Of a stretch of 64,000 bases of DNA, positions 18,393 to 27,215 are shown piece by piece. The stretch covers positions 1 to 64,000 of the forward strand of contig CAMZGD010000010.1 of the NCBI GenBank assembly GCA_947306365.1, written 5' to 3'. How positions within the stretch are numbered: position 1 is the first letter of the stretch; each line of letters starts with the position of its first letter. This stretch comes from an uncultured Bacteroidales bacterium. GTDB lineage: Bacteria > Bacteroidota > Bacteroidia > Bacteroidales > UBA932. Both the position numbers and the translations under genes were made by a program. The notes beneath the pieces were generated by a model. The model was not told the origin of the DNA, searched no databases, and worked only from the letters and a program-made list of their open reading frames with translations.

Positions 18393-19500
18393 GTTCCTGC
18401 AGGAGAATCCCGAACAGTTGTTCCCAGGATTCCGCGAAGGGGGATTCCGTGTCCTTCGGCGGAATGGGTGCAAAGGTAGTCAAACGTTGCCGGATGATTT
18501 CTTCCATCCGTACCGCAAGCGATTGCGGGTCATCGGGTGGGAAGAAAGCCACATACGGTGCACCGGCCGCGCTTTCGTGCGCGTAGGGCAGGTCGGCCAG
18601 GATCATGGGCCGACCGGTCGGCTTAAATTCCGAGATGGGAAGGCCCCAGGTTTCGATGCGGGAAGGGAAGAGCAGGCAGGCTGCCCGGTTATAGACGGCA
18701 TCGAGTTCTTCGCGGGGCATCAGTCCATGGAAGTCGATGGATTCGAGCCGTCCCCATTCCTGTTTCAGCCAGCGGGCGTAGCGGTTCTCGTCGCCCCGGA
18801 TGGTGAAGAGGATGCGGAAACGGTTCGGTCCCAGGCGGTTTTCCAGCAGTTCCGCCGCCCGGCAAAGAGCCTCGAAATTCTTGTGGCAGTCGGGCGTGGC
18901 CGGATAGAGGAAGAGTGGTGTGTCGTTGTCGGCGGCGACCGGACGCGGTTCGACGGTTCGGACAGCCGGCGGAGCCACGATGATCCGTTCCTTCGGGAAT
19001 CCGGTCAGCTGTGCCAGTCCGTCGCGGAACCAGTTCTGCTGGACCACCAGCCAGTCGTTGGCCTGCACGCGATGCCGGTAGGCGTATTTCGTAAAATGGG
19101 CGAACGTGGGGATTTTCCAGTCCATCCGCCAGTCGCGAAGCCGGGTTTTCAGGAACGGGAAGGATGTGTGGCAATATACCGCCTGCCGGCGGGCTTCCAC
19201 GTGCGGCGTGGTGTCGTGGAGCGAGAGCCACAGATCGATTGGCGCCAATTGACGGGATATCGGGAGCATCTCGCGGTATTCGCAGTGGAGCCGCTTGCCC
19301 CAGCTGTCGATGCTGTGCGGCAGTTCGATGTAGTCGATGCCGGGGAAGTCTGCCAGAGACCGCTTGTGGACCAGTGCCGTCACGTGCAGGTCGTCCCGCG
19401 TGGACAGGTAATCCAGGCAGGACCGCAGGATGGTAAGCGTCCCGCCCTTGCGGATGTTCACTGCCGAGATGACGACGTTTCGTGGAAGAGTTGCTCCCAT
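18370..19500 (-). CDS. Glycosyltransferase family 4 (GT-B fold)
   Basis: The ATG at 19500 gives 376 residues; the open frame upstream lies only over the neighbouring gene. The N-terminus has VVISAVNIRKGGTLT, the Gly-rich acceptor-side loop. The C-terminal domain has FLYPATPDCHKNFEAL and SRIETWGLPISEFKPTGRP, the latter being the E-x7-E region that binds the nucleotide sugar. The protein is soluble. Its frame overlaps the previous gene by 43 bp and the next by 23 bp. A cytoplasmic sugar addition in capsule repeat synthesis is the likely job; specificity is unknown. Confidence 0.85.
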   Translation of the reverse strand: MGATLPRNVVISAVNIRKGGTLTILRSCLDYLSTRDDLHVTALVHKRSLADFPGIDYIELPHSIDSWGKRLHCEYREMLPISRQLAPIDLWLSLHDTTPHVEARRQAVYCHTSFPFLKTRLRDWRMDWKIPTFAHFTKYAYRHRVQANDWLVVQQNWFRDGLAQLTGFPKERIIVAPPAVRTVEPRPVAADNDTPLFLYPATPDCHKNFEALCRAAELLENRLGPNRFRILFTIRGDENRYARWLKQEWGRLESIDFHGLMPREELDAVYNRAACLLFPSRIETWGLPISEFKPTGRPMILADLPYAHESAAGAPYVAFFPPDDPQSLAVRMEEIIRQRLTTFAPIPPKDTESPFAESWEQLFGILLQEHEDTAAR

Positions 19501-20558
19501 AAGGCCATGATTCGTTCTTTGTCGTATTGTCCGGAGTGGCGGAATGCCGCCACTCCCATCTCGCGGCGCAGCTGGAGATCCTCCATCAGCCGCTTCATTC
19601 CCCCGGCAAGACGCTCCACGTCGCCTTCCGGCACGAGGATGCCGTCCACGCCATCGGTTATGACGTCGCGGGGTCCGCATTTGCAGGCGAAAGAGACGAC
19701 GGGCAGTCCGGCTGCCTGGGCTTCCAGCAGGGCCATCGGCAATCCCTCGTAGCGGGAACTCATCACCAGAAACGCGGCATTCCGGTATTCTTCGACGATG
19801 TCGGCCGCGGGACCGGTAATGACGTTGGAAGGGAGGTCCCCCAGCGGCTCGCCGCTCCCGGCGATCCGAAGGTTCCATCCCTCCGTGTCGATCATTCGCC
19901 AGGCTTTCAACAAGAGGTCGAAGCCTTTCTGATGGGTGTATCTTCCCACAGCCAGAACAGTGTGGCTGTCCAGGGAAGCTGGTTCAGGCAGGGTAAAGGT
20001 CCTGGGATTGGGAATTACCCGGAGGTTGGGCAGTTCCGGCCAGTAACTCTTGTCTTCTTCGGTCAGCACCACGAAACGGTCGTAGCGGGCGGCGAGCCGG
20101 ACGTCGCTGCGGCTGCGCAGCCGGTCGGCCAGCGCCCAAAGGCCCGTTCGCCCATATTGCAGGCGCTTGAAGCGGGAAAAGTGGATTTCCAGCACTTTCC
20201 GGCTGCCATCGTGGATGCGGGGCAGCAGGTTCACCTCGTTGCAAAACATCGATATGGTGATGTCCGGCAGGATCTCCGCCAGTTTCTGCGCCAGCCGCCG
20301 CCGGTGGCGAAGCTGCTTGCGCGGGTAGTGGACCAGTTTGTCGAGCAGCGAACCGCCATTGTTCTGCTCGTAGTTGATGTCCAGGTCGAAGTGTGCAATG
20401 CGCGGATCCAGCGGAAACGCATCCGGCCGTCCCTGCTGGTCGGTCGTCAGGATCGTCACGGCATAGCCATGCCCGGCCAGCCAGTTGGCCTTGTCGGCCA
20501 GCACGCGTTCCATCCCGGCCGCCCGGTAGAATCCGTTGATGCAGTAGACGATTCTCAC
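19458..20558 (-). CDS. Glycosyltransferase family 4
   Basis: The product has 366 residues and begins with a GTG at 20558 that overlaps the stop codon of the polymerase gene (GTGA). MRIVYCINGFYRAAGMERVL is the typical N-terminal GT4 start with its Gly-containing loop. The donor domain has AVGRYTHQKGFDLLLKAW and SSRYEGLPMALLEAQAAGLP, with the E-x7-E pair. This layout matches family members that add hexose or N-acetylhexosamine to lipid-linked intermediates; the donor is unknown. It is one of three consecutive GT4 genes between the polymerase and the export genes. Confidence 0.9.
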   Translation of the reverse strand: MRIVYCINGFYRAAGMERVLADKANWLAGHGYAVTILTTDQQGRPDAFPLDPRIAHFDLDINYEQNNGGSLLDKLVHYPRKQLRHRRRLAQKLAEILPDITISMFCNEVNLLPRIHDGSRKVLEIHFSRFKRLQYGRTGLWALADRLRSRSDVRLAARYDRFVVLTEEDKSYWPELPNLRVIPNPRTFTLPEPASLDSHTVLAVGRYTHQKGFDLLLKAWRMIDTEGWNLRIAGSGEPLGDLPSNVITGPAADIVEEYRNAAFLVMSSRYEGLPMALLEAQAAGLPVVSFACKCGPRDVITDGVDGILVPEGDVERLAGGMKRLMEDLQLRREMGVAAFRHSGQYDKERIMALWEQLFHETSSSRQ

Positions 20559-21871
20559 GGTGCTTCCGAGATCTCCGGCGTTGGCTCAGACTCCACTGCC
20601 TGCTTTTCCTGAAGCGCGGCCGCACAGAGGAAGAGGCAGAAGAAAAAGAAAATGTCGCTCGATACTTTGAGCCATACGATTAGACCAACGAACAAGGCCA
20701 AGGCGAAAAGCCAAGAAAAATCCTTGAAATAGTTAGCACATACATATGCGGAATAAGCAACAACTGCAATCATCCAGATTAAGCCGGCGATGCCGAAATA
20801 GTAAATGAAGCGGAGATAACCGATGTCAGTACCCATATAAAAACCATCATCTGTGGTACTTCCCAAGTAATTGGGGTCATTACGTGAGTTTTCAAAATAA
20901 CCATCACCAATAATCCATGTTCGCAGTTCTTCTGGCCACACAATCATGGATTCCAACTTATCAGTTGAGTCAGTGTGCCACTCGCCGGTCTCGAACAAGG
21001 AGAAGAAACCCTCGAAGCCAAAGCGAAGCAATTCTTTTACATCGGGGAATGTGTTGTACAGGAATACGCTGACAGCGATAAGAGATGCGAGAGTACCAAG
21101 GATAGCAACCCCCTTTCCGACAGGGCTTTCTTTTTCCTTTTTCGTTGGATAAATGAAAGGACTAACAAGAATCCAGGCCAGACCAATACCCGTCCCGATA
21201 ATCGTGGTGCGCGCAATCATATTGCCGATGATGGTGATGACAACGAAAGAAAGCGTGTAAAAAGTAGACATACCGATGGATACCCTCTGTGGGGAAGAAA
21301 CCAAAAGAATAGCGATGGCAACCAGTACAGCGGAAAAGCGGATGCCGGCTACATCAAGTGAAGCACCAATCCCGTAAATCCGATTTACGTCTTTAAGAAA
21401 GTCTTGTGACTGCATCACATAACTATCAACAAATGCCTGCACAGTGGGAATGAAGGTGATTAGCATGGCACTAACACATTGGAACAAACAGACACCGATT
21501 AAGTAGTGAACCACTAGCGAAACGTCTATTCGGCCATGGACGCCCCGGATGATGTAGCACACAGAAAATGCGCCGCTGAGCCAAATAATGGCAGAACGGA
21601 TATAGGAAACATATGTCGTGTCGGGCGTTTCATTGTAGGTGATGGAGATTATCGATGTAATTGATACCATCGAGCTGATTAACAGCAAAACTAATAGTTC
21701 ATTAGGTGCGGAAATATCACGACGTCGAATCATTTCAAAAACGACAAACACAAGACCCAGCGCAGCCAATAGATTCTTTGTGTTGGTTACCGGCAGAAAA
21801 GAGAAGGTAAAGGGAAAGAAATAAAAACTGGTGACCAGTACGGTCAATATGATTTTCAGTGTTTTGAACAT
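20555..21871 (-). CDS. Wzy-like O-antigen/capsule polymerase
   Basis: The start at ATG 21871 (MFKTLKIILTV) gives 438 residues. About eleven hydrophobic segments are visible, with a large periplasmic loop at about 290-350 (EWHTDSTDKLES, GDGYFENSRN). A multi-spanning protein of about 440 residues with one big loop, encoded within a Wzx/Wzc-type locus, fits the Wzy polymerase that joins repeat units on the periplasmic side. Wzy proteins share little sequence, so the call rests on topology and context. The gene is AT-richer than its GT4 neighbours. Overlaps are 16 bp with the upstream gene and 4 bp with the downstream gene. Confidence 0.75.
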   Translation of the reverse strand: MFKTLKIILTVLVTSFYFFPFTFSFLPVTNTKNLLAALGLVFVVFEMIRRRDISAPNELLVLLLISSMVSITSIISITYNETPDTTYVSYIRSAIIWLSGAFSVCYIIRGVHGRIDVSLVVHYLIGVCLFQCVSAMLITFIPTVQAFVDSYVMQSQDFLKDVNRIYGIGASLDVAGIRFSAVLVAIAILLVSSPQRVSIGMSTFYTLSFVVITIIGNMIARTTIIGTGIGLAWILVSPFIYPTKKEKESPVGKGVAILGTLASLIAVSVFLYNTFPDVKELLRFGFEGFFSLFETGEWHTDSTDKLESMIVWPEELRTWIIGDGYFENSRNDPNYLGSTTDDGFYMGTDIGYLRFIYYFGIAGLIWMIAVVAYSAYVCANYFKDFSWLFALALFVGLIVWLKVSSDIFFFFCLFLCAAALQEKQAVESEPTPEISEAP

Positions 21872-22842
21872 AACCGATAGCGAATTCCGTAATAAATGTG
21901 ATTGACGGCGAAAGTATATAGCCGCACCAGCGGGAAGAGCCCGGCGGCTGCCCACTGTTGCACCCGACGGGTGCGGCGCGGCTGGTGAGTATTAAGCCTA
22001 ATATACTGGTTGGCTTCCGGATACCACTGTTTCCAGAGGCGGTATTGGTTCCGGTCTTCGGAAAACAGGAAGGGAAGTTTCAGGTTCAGTTTGAAGAACG
22101 CCAGATAGCGTTCCTTGTCGGCGACATCCCAGGCGGCCAGACCGTCCAGTGTCCGGTCGGCGTTGAAGCGGATGTCCTCGAGGTGACGCTGCGAAAACGT
22201 GTTGGAAAAGGCGTTGCTGTTGAGTTTCACGTAGTGATAGAGCGGTTTCGCCACGTGTGCCGTGCGTGTGGCGTGCGTGGCGAGCAGGATCATCGTCATA
22301 TCCTCGCCCATGCCGTGCCCGGCCGGAAACTGCAGTCCGCTTTCCGTGTATAGCGTCCGTTTCACGAACTTGTTCCATACGTTGTATTTCATCAGCCCGG
22401 CCAGGAAGCCCTCCTTGACCAGTTGCTTGGGGTCGGTATACGTAGGATTGGCCATCACGCGACGCGACGTGCCGAAATCGAGATAGAAATCGCAGTACGC
22501 GAAATCTGCTTGCTGCGCCGTAGCGGCATAGTACAGGTCTTCCAGCATCGTCGATTCCAGGTAGTCGTCCGAATCGCAGTGATAGACGAATTCACCTTTG
22601 GCTTCCGCCAGTCCCGTATTGCGGGCGGCCGGCAGGCCCCGGTTCTCCGGGTGCGTCAGGATCCGGACTTCCCGGCTGTATTCCGCCGCCACCCGTTCGA
22701 TGATGGCGCGGCTCTCGTCGGGCGAGGCGTCATCCACGAAGATATACTCCACGTCCTGCAGCGTCTGCTCCAGCAGCGACCGTGTGCACCGTTCCACGAA
22801 CGGTGCTACCTTATAGAATGGAATGATGACGGAGACTCTCAC
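21856..22842 (-). CDS. Glycosyltransferase family 2
   Basis: The product has 328 residues from a GTG at 22842. MRVSVIIPFYKVAPFVERC is the typical GT-A start, FVDDASPDES holds the first acidic motif, and CDSDDYLE at about 89-96 is the DxD-type metal and nucleotide site. After about residue 230 the protein has a basic amphipathic end (HQPRRTRRVQQW). It should act at the cytoplasmic face on a lipid-linked acceptor. The donor is not readable. Confidence 0.9.
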   Translation of the reverse strand: MRVSVIIPFYKVAPFVERCTRSLLEQTLQDVEYIFVDDASPDESRAIIERVAAEYSREVRILTHPENRGLPAARNTGLAEAKGEFVYHCDSDDYLESTMLEDLYYAATAQQADFAYCDFYLDFGTSRRVMANPTYTDPKQLVKEGFLAGLMKYNVWNKFVKRTLYTESGLQFPAGHGMGEDMTMILLATHATRTAHVAKPLYHYVKLNSNAFSNTFSQRHLEDIRFNADRTLDGLAAWDVADKERYLAFFKLNLKLPFLFSEDRNQYRLWKQWYPEANQYIRLNTHQPRRTRRVQQWAAAGLFPLVRLYTFAVNHIYYGIRYRLCSKH

Positions 22843-22873
22843 GACTCAGCAGATTGAAGCGTTTTCATCAGGA

Positions 22874-24082
22874 TCAATATAATAGCCCGAACATCCAAAG
22901 CGGAATCCTGCCGTGAACGCCGATTTCTGTATCATCTACAGCTAAATAGCTGTCAGGAAGGTCTTTTATCTGCTCGAACGATTTTCTTGCACCGCCAACT
23001 TCAAAAATCCATTGTCCATCGACCAGGAAATCTCCGGAATGGGGGAGTTCCACGCGATGCCCACCGGATGCAACCTGGTTGAGGAAGAAAGTCTCACGGA
23101 TGTTTCCAATCTCGGTATGTGGCGCGAGAACGTTCATCAAATTGGGATTATCCAGAAAAATCTTATCGGGAGAGGCGAGTTGTTTGAGTGATCTCAAAGG
23201 TCTATGCATCAATCGAAGGAGGCCGGCTCGTTCCAGGGCCGACAGGATCTTGAGGCCCTGTTCCCGATTGGTCTGCAACTCACTGTAAAGTTGGGTCATC
23301 TTGGGCGTATAAGGGACCTGCGCAGAGAGGATCATCAGTAAGCGTTCGGCTTTCTGCAGGGTGTTATACTCCATATCTTCGATTGCAGGCAGATCGCGAT
23401 AGATGATTTGGTTGACAACTTCCTGAAGTCGCTGGTCAAATCCTTCCGGATCTTCTTTGTAAAATGGAAAATATCCGTACTTCTGGTACTGTTCGAAGGC
23501 GGGGAGAATCTTGACCAATGCTACAAAATCCGTAGCCAGCGAGGTGTGGTCATGCAGCAAGGATTCCAGAGGGATCGCGTCGATGCTGACAAGACCTTCA
23601 AAAGCCAGATATTCCCGAAAAGACAATCCGGGCAGTGTGTATTCCCTCAATCGGCGGGACAGATCCCCACCGGCGCGACTGAGTTGAAGCATGGAAGATC
23701 CGGTATAGACAATGTACAGGTCCGGATAGTCATCGTATAGGTTCTTTAACAGTGTCTGCCATTGTCCGTAGCGGTGGATTTCGTCCAGAAAGATATGGGT
23801 GCCCCCGTGCGTATAGTGATATTCCACTAACTCCTGGATGGGATGCGTTGCCAACCAGAGATTATCCATCGATACATAAAGCGCATTCGTCGATCCGGCG
23901 AATGCCTCTTTCATATGTTGGAGAATCAGCGTGGTCTTCCCAACGCCTTTGGGTCCTTTTATACCGATCAGTCGATTGCTCCAGTTGATGGTTGAATACA
24001 GAAATCGCTTGAAATCGAGTCTCGTACTTTCAACCTTCCTGCTAGAGGTCCTATAGATACCGGTTACTTCTTGACTATCCAC
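22874..24082 (-). CDS. AAA_14/DUF4143-type ATP-binding protein
   Basis: The product has 402 residues. GPKGVGKTT at 43-51 is the Walker A motif and THIFLDEIHRY from about 95 is Walker B; YTGSSMLQL at about 124 is a sensor-like motif. The C-terminal half (about 230-400) contains a winged-helix-like stretch and a nuclease-like end (PHSGDFLVDGQWIFEVGG) typical of the DUF4143 partner region. Such proteins are common and movable in Bacteroidetes; their biological role is not established. It has no obvious link to capsule synthesis, and its own promoter and an inverted repeat lie directly upstream. Base composition is intermediate. Confidence 0.85.
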   Translation of the reverse strand: MDSQEVTGIYRTSSRKVESTRLDFKRFLYSTINWSNRLIGIKGPKGVGKTTLILQHMKEAFAGSTNALYVSMDNLWLATHPIQELVEYHYTHGGTHIFLDEIHRYGQWQTLLKNLYDDYPDLYIVYTGSSMLQLSRAGGDLSRRLREYTLPGLSFREYLAFEGLVSIDAIPLESLLHDHTSLATDFVALVKILPAFEQYQKYGYFPFYKEDPEGFDQRLQEVVNQIIYRDLPAIEDMEYNTLQKAERLLMILSAQVPYTPKMTQLYSELQTNREQGLKILSALERAGLLRLMHRPLRSLKQLASPDKIFLDNPNLMNVLAPHTEIGNIRETFFLNQVASGGHRVELPHSGDFLVDGQWIFEVGGARKSFEQIKDLPDSYLAVDDTEIGVHGRIPLWMFGLLY

Positions 24083-24096
24083 CGTTTGTTTTTTTG

Positions 24097-24162
24097 CAAA
24101 GATATTAAAACAATCTTTAAAAGTCTAAATTTAGGTAAAAAATAAATCTTTCAAGATTGTTT
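24097..24162 (-). promoter_or_regulatory. Promoter box and inverted repeat before the AAA_14 ATPase gene
   Basis: TATCTTTG on the - strand (24097-24104) matches the Bacteroidetes -7 consensus TAnnTTTG and lies 15 bp before the ATG at 24082, so the leader would be very short. No good -33 TTTG sits at the usual distance. A perfect 10-bp inverted repeat, AAACAATCTT (24108-24117) and AAGATTGTTT (24153-24162), spans the upstream side. It could be an operator or a hairpin ending the preceding transcript; a following T-run is not clear. Confidence 0.55.
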
Positions 24163-24197
24163 GTTGGGCTTGGCGATGGAAGAATATCTACAAAGGG

Positions 24198-25154
24198 TTA
24201 GTCGAGTAATTTCTTCTCAATATTATAACGGGGACGGTTCTTGACTTCAAGATAGATTCGCCCCACATATTCGCCGATTATGCCGAGACCAATTAAAATG
24301 CATCCTCCGATAAACCAGAGAGACAGTATGAGAGATGACCATCCTGACACAGCAACGCCTCTAAGGCGACTGATAATTACGTAAAAGAAAATGATGACCG
24401 AAAGCAATAGAAACACTAATCCCAACCCAGTGACGAGACGGGGCGGTTTGATGCTGAAAGATGTTATTCCATTGATGGCCAGGTTTATCATTTTTCTAAA
24501 AGTATACTTGCTCTCTCCTGCTGCTCTTGGCCTTAATTCCTCATAAACGGTGCCGGTTTTATATCCTAGTAGCGGAATAATTCCCCTGAGATATAAATTC
24601 CTTTCTTGATATTGAAATAGCTGTTCTACAGCTCTGCTGCTCATCAGACGAAAATCAGCGTGGTTATAGACAGTTTTTACGCCGAGCCCATCCATTAGTC
24701 GATAATAGAATCTGGCGGAGGTTCGTTTGAAAAAAGAATCGGCTTTTCGCTCTTTTTTGACGCCATATACAATATCGCAGCCTTGTTCATACAATTCCAC
24801 CATCTCTGGAATCTTGGTGATATCGTCCTGGAGATCGGCGTCCAGCGTGACAATGACATCGGCGAGATCTTTAGCGGTTTCCATTCCAGCTAACAAAGCA
24901 TTTTGGTGACCGACATTCCCGGAAAGGTTAACGCCGCAAATGAGGGGATTAGTCTGGTGGTTGTCGGCGATTATGTCCCAAGATTTATCTGTGGAGCCAT
25001 CGTTGACGAATAAAGCTCTTGATTCTGGGGAAATACTGCCCGAAAGAATCTGTTGTTGAAGGAATAAGGTCAGTCTTTCTATAGAAATCGGTAATACTGC
25101 TTCCTCGTTGTAGCAGGGGAGAACCAGATATAGAATGAAAGGAGTCTTTTTCAT
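24198..25154 (-). CDS. gtrB: GtrB-like undecaprenyl-phosphate glycosyltransferase
   Basis: The product has 318 residues. The GT2 domain has LVLPCYNEEAV at 11-20, FVNDGSTDKSW, and TLDADLQDD at about 103-111. Two hydrophobic segments follow at about 235-260 and 268-292, then a basic tail. This layout is that of GtrB/ArnC/DPM-type enzymes, which move a sugar from a nucleotide donor to undecaprenyl phosphate. The next gene encodes a GtrA-like flippase overlapping by 4 bp, and a GtrC-like membrane protein follows, so the three probably form a module that adds a side sugar in the periplasm. The DNA is AT-richer than the core genome. Confidence 0.88.
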   Translation of the reverse strand: MKKTPFILYLVLPCYNEEAVLPISIERLTLFLQQQILSGSISPESRALFVNDGSTDKSWDIIADNHQTNPLICGVNLSGNVGHQNALLAGMETAKDLADVIVTLDADLQDDITKIPEMVELYEQGCDIVYGVKKERKADSFFKRTSARFYYRLMDGLGVKTVYNHADFRLMSSRAVEQLFQYQERNLYLRGIIPLLGYKTGTVYEELRPRAAGESKYTFRKMINLAINGITSFSIKPPRLVTGLGLVFLLLSVIIFFYVIISRLRGVAVSGWSSLILSLWFIGGCILIGLGIIGEYVGRIYLEVKNRPRYNIEKKLLD

Positions 25155-25570
25155 TTATTCTTATTGAATGCAAAAAAGCGTTGTCCTAAATAATTTAATC
25201 CGACAAAGAGAATCATACCAAATACCATTGACACATTATCCTGGATGCTGACGCTGTAGCCGGAAAGCAGATTTCGCATGACAGGTTTCGCTATGCCGTA
25301 AGCCAGTAGATAACAAACTAGGATATTAACGGTAAATCTGACAATTGATTTCAAGTCGGTTTTACCATACCGAAAGGTGAAACTCTTATTGAGAAAGTAA
25401 CTCAGGATACTTCCAAAGAAGTAGTTGGATGCTGACGAAACCCAGTAACTCAAATGGAAGACGTTGTAAAAGACGAACATGATTGCCGTGCCGAACAACG
25501 TATTCGCGATGCCGACGAGGATGAAACGGTATACAGAGGAATCACCGAAAAGATGTTTGAAATGGGACAT
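25151..25570 (-). CDS. gtrA: GtrA-family membrane protein
   Basis: The product has 139 residues with four hydrophobic segments. FILVGIANTLFGTAIMFV near the start and a conserved FLNKSFTFRY in the middle loop are the marks of the GtrA family, thought to flip the undecaprenyl-phosphate-linked sugar made by GtrB. It overlaps the gtrB-like gene by 4 bp (ATGA) and lies 3 bp after the large membrane protein gene, which supports one operon and one function. Confidence 0.9.
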   Translation of the reverse strand: MSHFKHLFGDSSVYRFILVGIANTLFGTAIMFVFYNVFHLSYWVSSASNYFFGSILSYFLNKSFTFRYGKTDLKSIVRFTVNILVCYLLAYGIAKPVMRNLLSGYSVSIQDNVSMVFGMILFVGLNYLGQRFFAFNKNK

Positions 25571-25573
25571 CCT

Positions 25574-27187
25574 TTACATTATTGACGAAGGTGGACAGAT
25601 TATTCTTTTTTTTGTTTCAAATAATCTGAATGTGTTCCCACGAATTGTAATCTGGTCAACAAAGAGTAAATTACCCATTATCGCATTCTTATACTCATCA
25701 GGTGCCTGCTCAATGGCTTGTTGGGTTGTATCAGAAATGCATATCAAAGAATTCGCGTAATACTCATCATTATAGACAGCAGTGTGTTTGTCACTAGGGA
25801 AGAACATCAGCGGATATCCACTATCCATAGAAAAGTCGAGCCAGTATGATTGAGATACAATCCTATCATGAGAAGCAGCGGCAATAACTGGCATACCGTC
25901 TGTGTATATTACGCGGATCTCGCGATTTGCCAAAGACATGGCAAAGGACTCTAACGTATTGTGATTCTTGTAATAATCTATGTAATTCGGAATGAAACTG
26001 AAACAATAATTAAAACAGCATATTGCTATCAAAGCAGCGAATAGGGTGTGTTTTTGCCGGAATCTCTCGTGATTCAATAGATAGACAATACTTAGTGAGG
26101 CTAGAAGCCAATAGACAAAGTAATAGATATCACGCGTTCTCATAAAGAAAATGCCGATGCCAAATACACAGAGGACACTAAGCAAGGAAAACACAATACT
26201 CAGTGCAAGCGGGCTACGGTCTCTATTCTTAAAAATAAGAAATAAGGCAAAGAGAACCGCCAATACTATGCATAGTGCGCAAAGAGACAGTGGAAGATGC
26301 TTAATCCCATCCATCGCGATGGCTAGTCCGGAAATGCGGAGAAGATTTTTGGTGGAAGCCCAAAAATTCGCAAGCAAGTGCGAGGGAATAATATCTATCT
26401 CCAGATTCCCGATGATAGGCGTAGATGGAACGTTCAGAGATTTCATATAGAAATGCCCGGCCATCTCGAAAGCAAAGACTCCACATAGAAACAAAAAACA
26501 AAAGATTGACAGATGAAGCCGCGCTTTTCCTTTCTCAGATGAATAGAACGAGAACAGAAAATCTGTCAAAAAAAGCGGAATGACCAAAACCAGCATTTCT
26601 CTCAGGGATTGCATCCCAAGGGCAAAATTCAAGAGGAGAGCCAACAGAGTCAACCATATTGAGACGTGCTTTCCCAAGCGGAGTCGGATCCAGATACCAA
26701 GTGTCAAAAGAATGCCGATCAAGTAGCAGGCATAATAGGAGCACATCGTGTAGAGCACTTGCAGTCCGGAGATATACAAGGCAGCATCAGTTCCAAAAAT
26801 AGCTCCTCCGAGAAGGCAAAGCGCTCCTGCCCATAATGCTTGTTTTTCTACAAAAGGCTTGAAGCACCATAAGAAGGAAAGGAGAACCAATATGATGGAT
26901 AAGGATGCTGCGAATGCCATAGCGCTTACGCTGTCTTTCGTCAATCCGTAGAACAAGGCCGCCAGATTTGGGGAAGATACAATGTGATATTGATTTCCAA
27001 ATATCCAGTTTTCCGGGAAAAAAGACCTGGATTCGAACATCAGGCGTCCTTCGTAAGCATAGGTATAACAATCCATGCGGTACCAGAGTGCAGCATGGAA
27101 GTTAATCCAAATCATACTTAATACATAGCATAGTAATAACAAGATAAGAATTATACTCCAGCCGTCCGGTTTCTTGTTAATGCTCAT
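25574..27187 (-). CDS. Large membrane protein, GtrC-like glycosyltransferase candidate
   Basis: The product has 537 residues with about eleven hydrophobic segments and a C-terminal soluble part of about 130 residues. The first periplasmic loop contains WYRMDCYTYAYEGRL and FFPENWIFGNQYH, acidic and aromatic residues of the kind seen in GT-C polyprenyl-phosphate-sugar transferases. Its position before gtrA and gtrB suggests it is the third, serotype-specific member that attaches the flipped sugar to the glycan. GtrC proteins share little sequence, so the call rests on topology and context. A run of eight A residues (coding strand) lies near its end (25616-25623). It is strongly AT-rich. Confidence 0.6.
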   Translation of the reverse strand: MSINKKPDGWSIILILLLLCYVLSMIWINFHAALWYRMDCYTYAYEGRLMFESRSFFPENWIFGNQYHIVSSPNLAALFYGLTKDSVSAMAFAASLSIILVLLSFLWCFKPFVEKQALWAGALCLLGGAIFGTDAALYISGLQVLYTMCSYYACYLIGILLTLGIWIRLRLGKHVSIWLTLLALLLNFALGMQSLREMLVLVIPLFLTDFLFSFYSSEKGKARLHLSIFCFLFLCGVFAFEMAGHFYMKSLNVPSTPIIGNLEIDIIPSHLLANFWASTKNLLRISGLAIAMDGIKHLPLSLCALCIVLAVLFALFLIFKNRDRSPLALSIVFSLLSVLCVFGIGIFFMRTRDIYYFVYWLLASLSIVYLLNHERFRQKHTLFAALIAICCFNYCFSFIPNYIDYYKNHNTLESFAMSLANREIRVIYTDGMPVIAAASHDRIVSQSYWLDFSMDSGYPLMFFPSDKHTAVYNDEYYANSLICISDTTQQAIEQAPDEYKNAIMGNLLFVDQITIRGNTFRLFETKKRIICPPSSIM

Positions 27188-27215
27188 AAAAAACTAATAA
27201 GTTGATTCTAAACTG

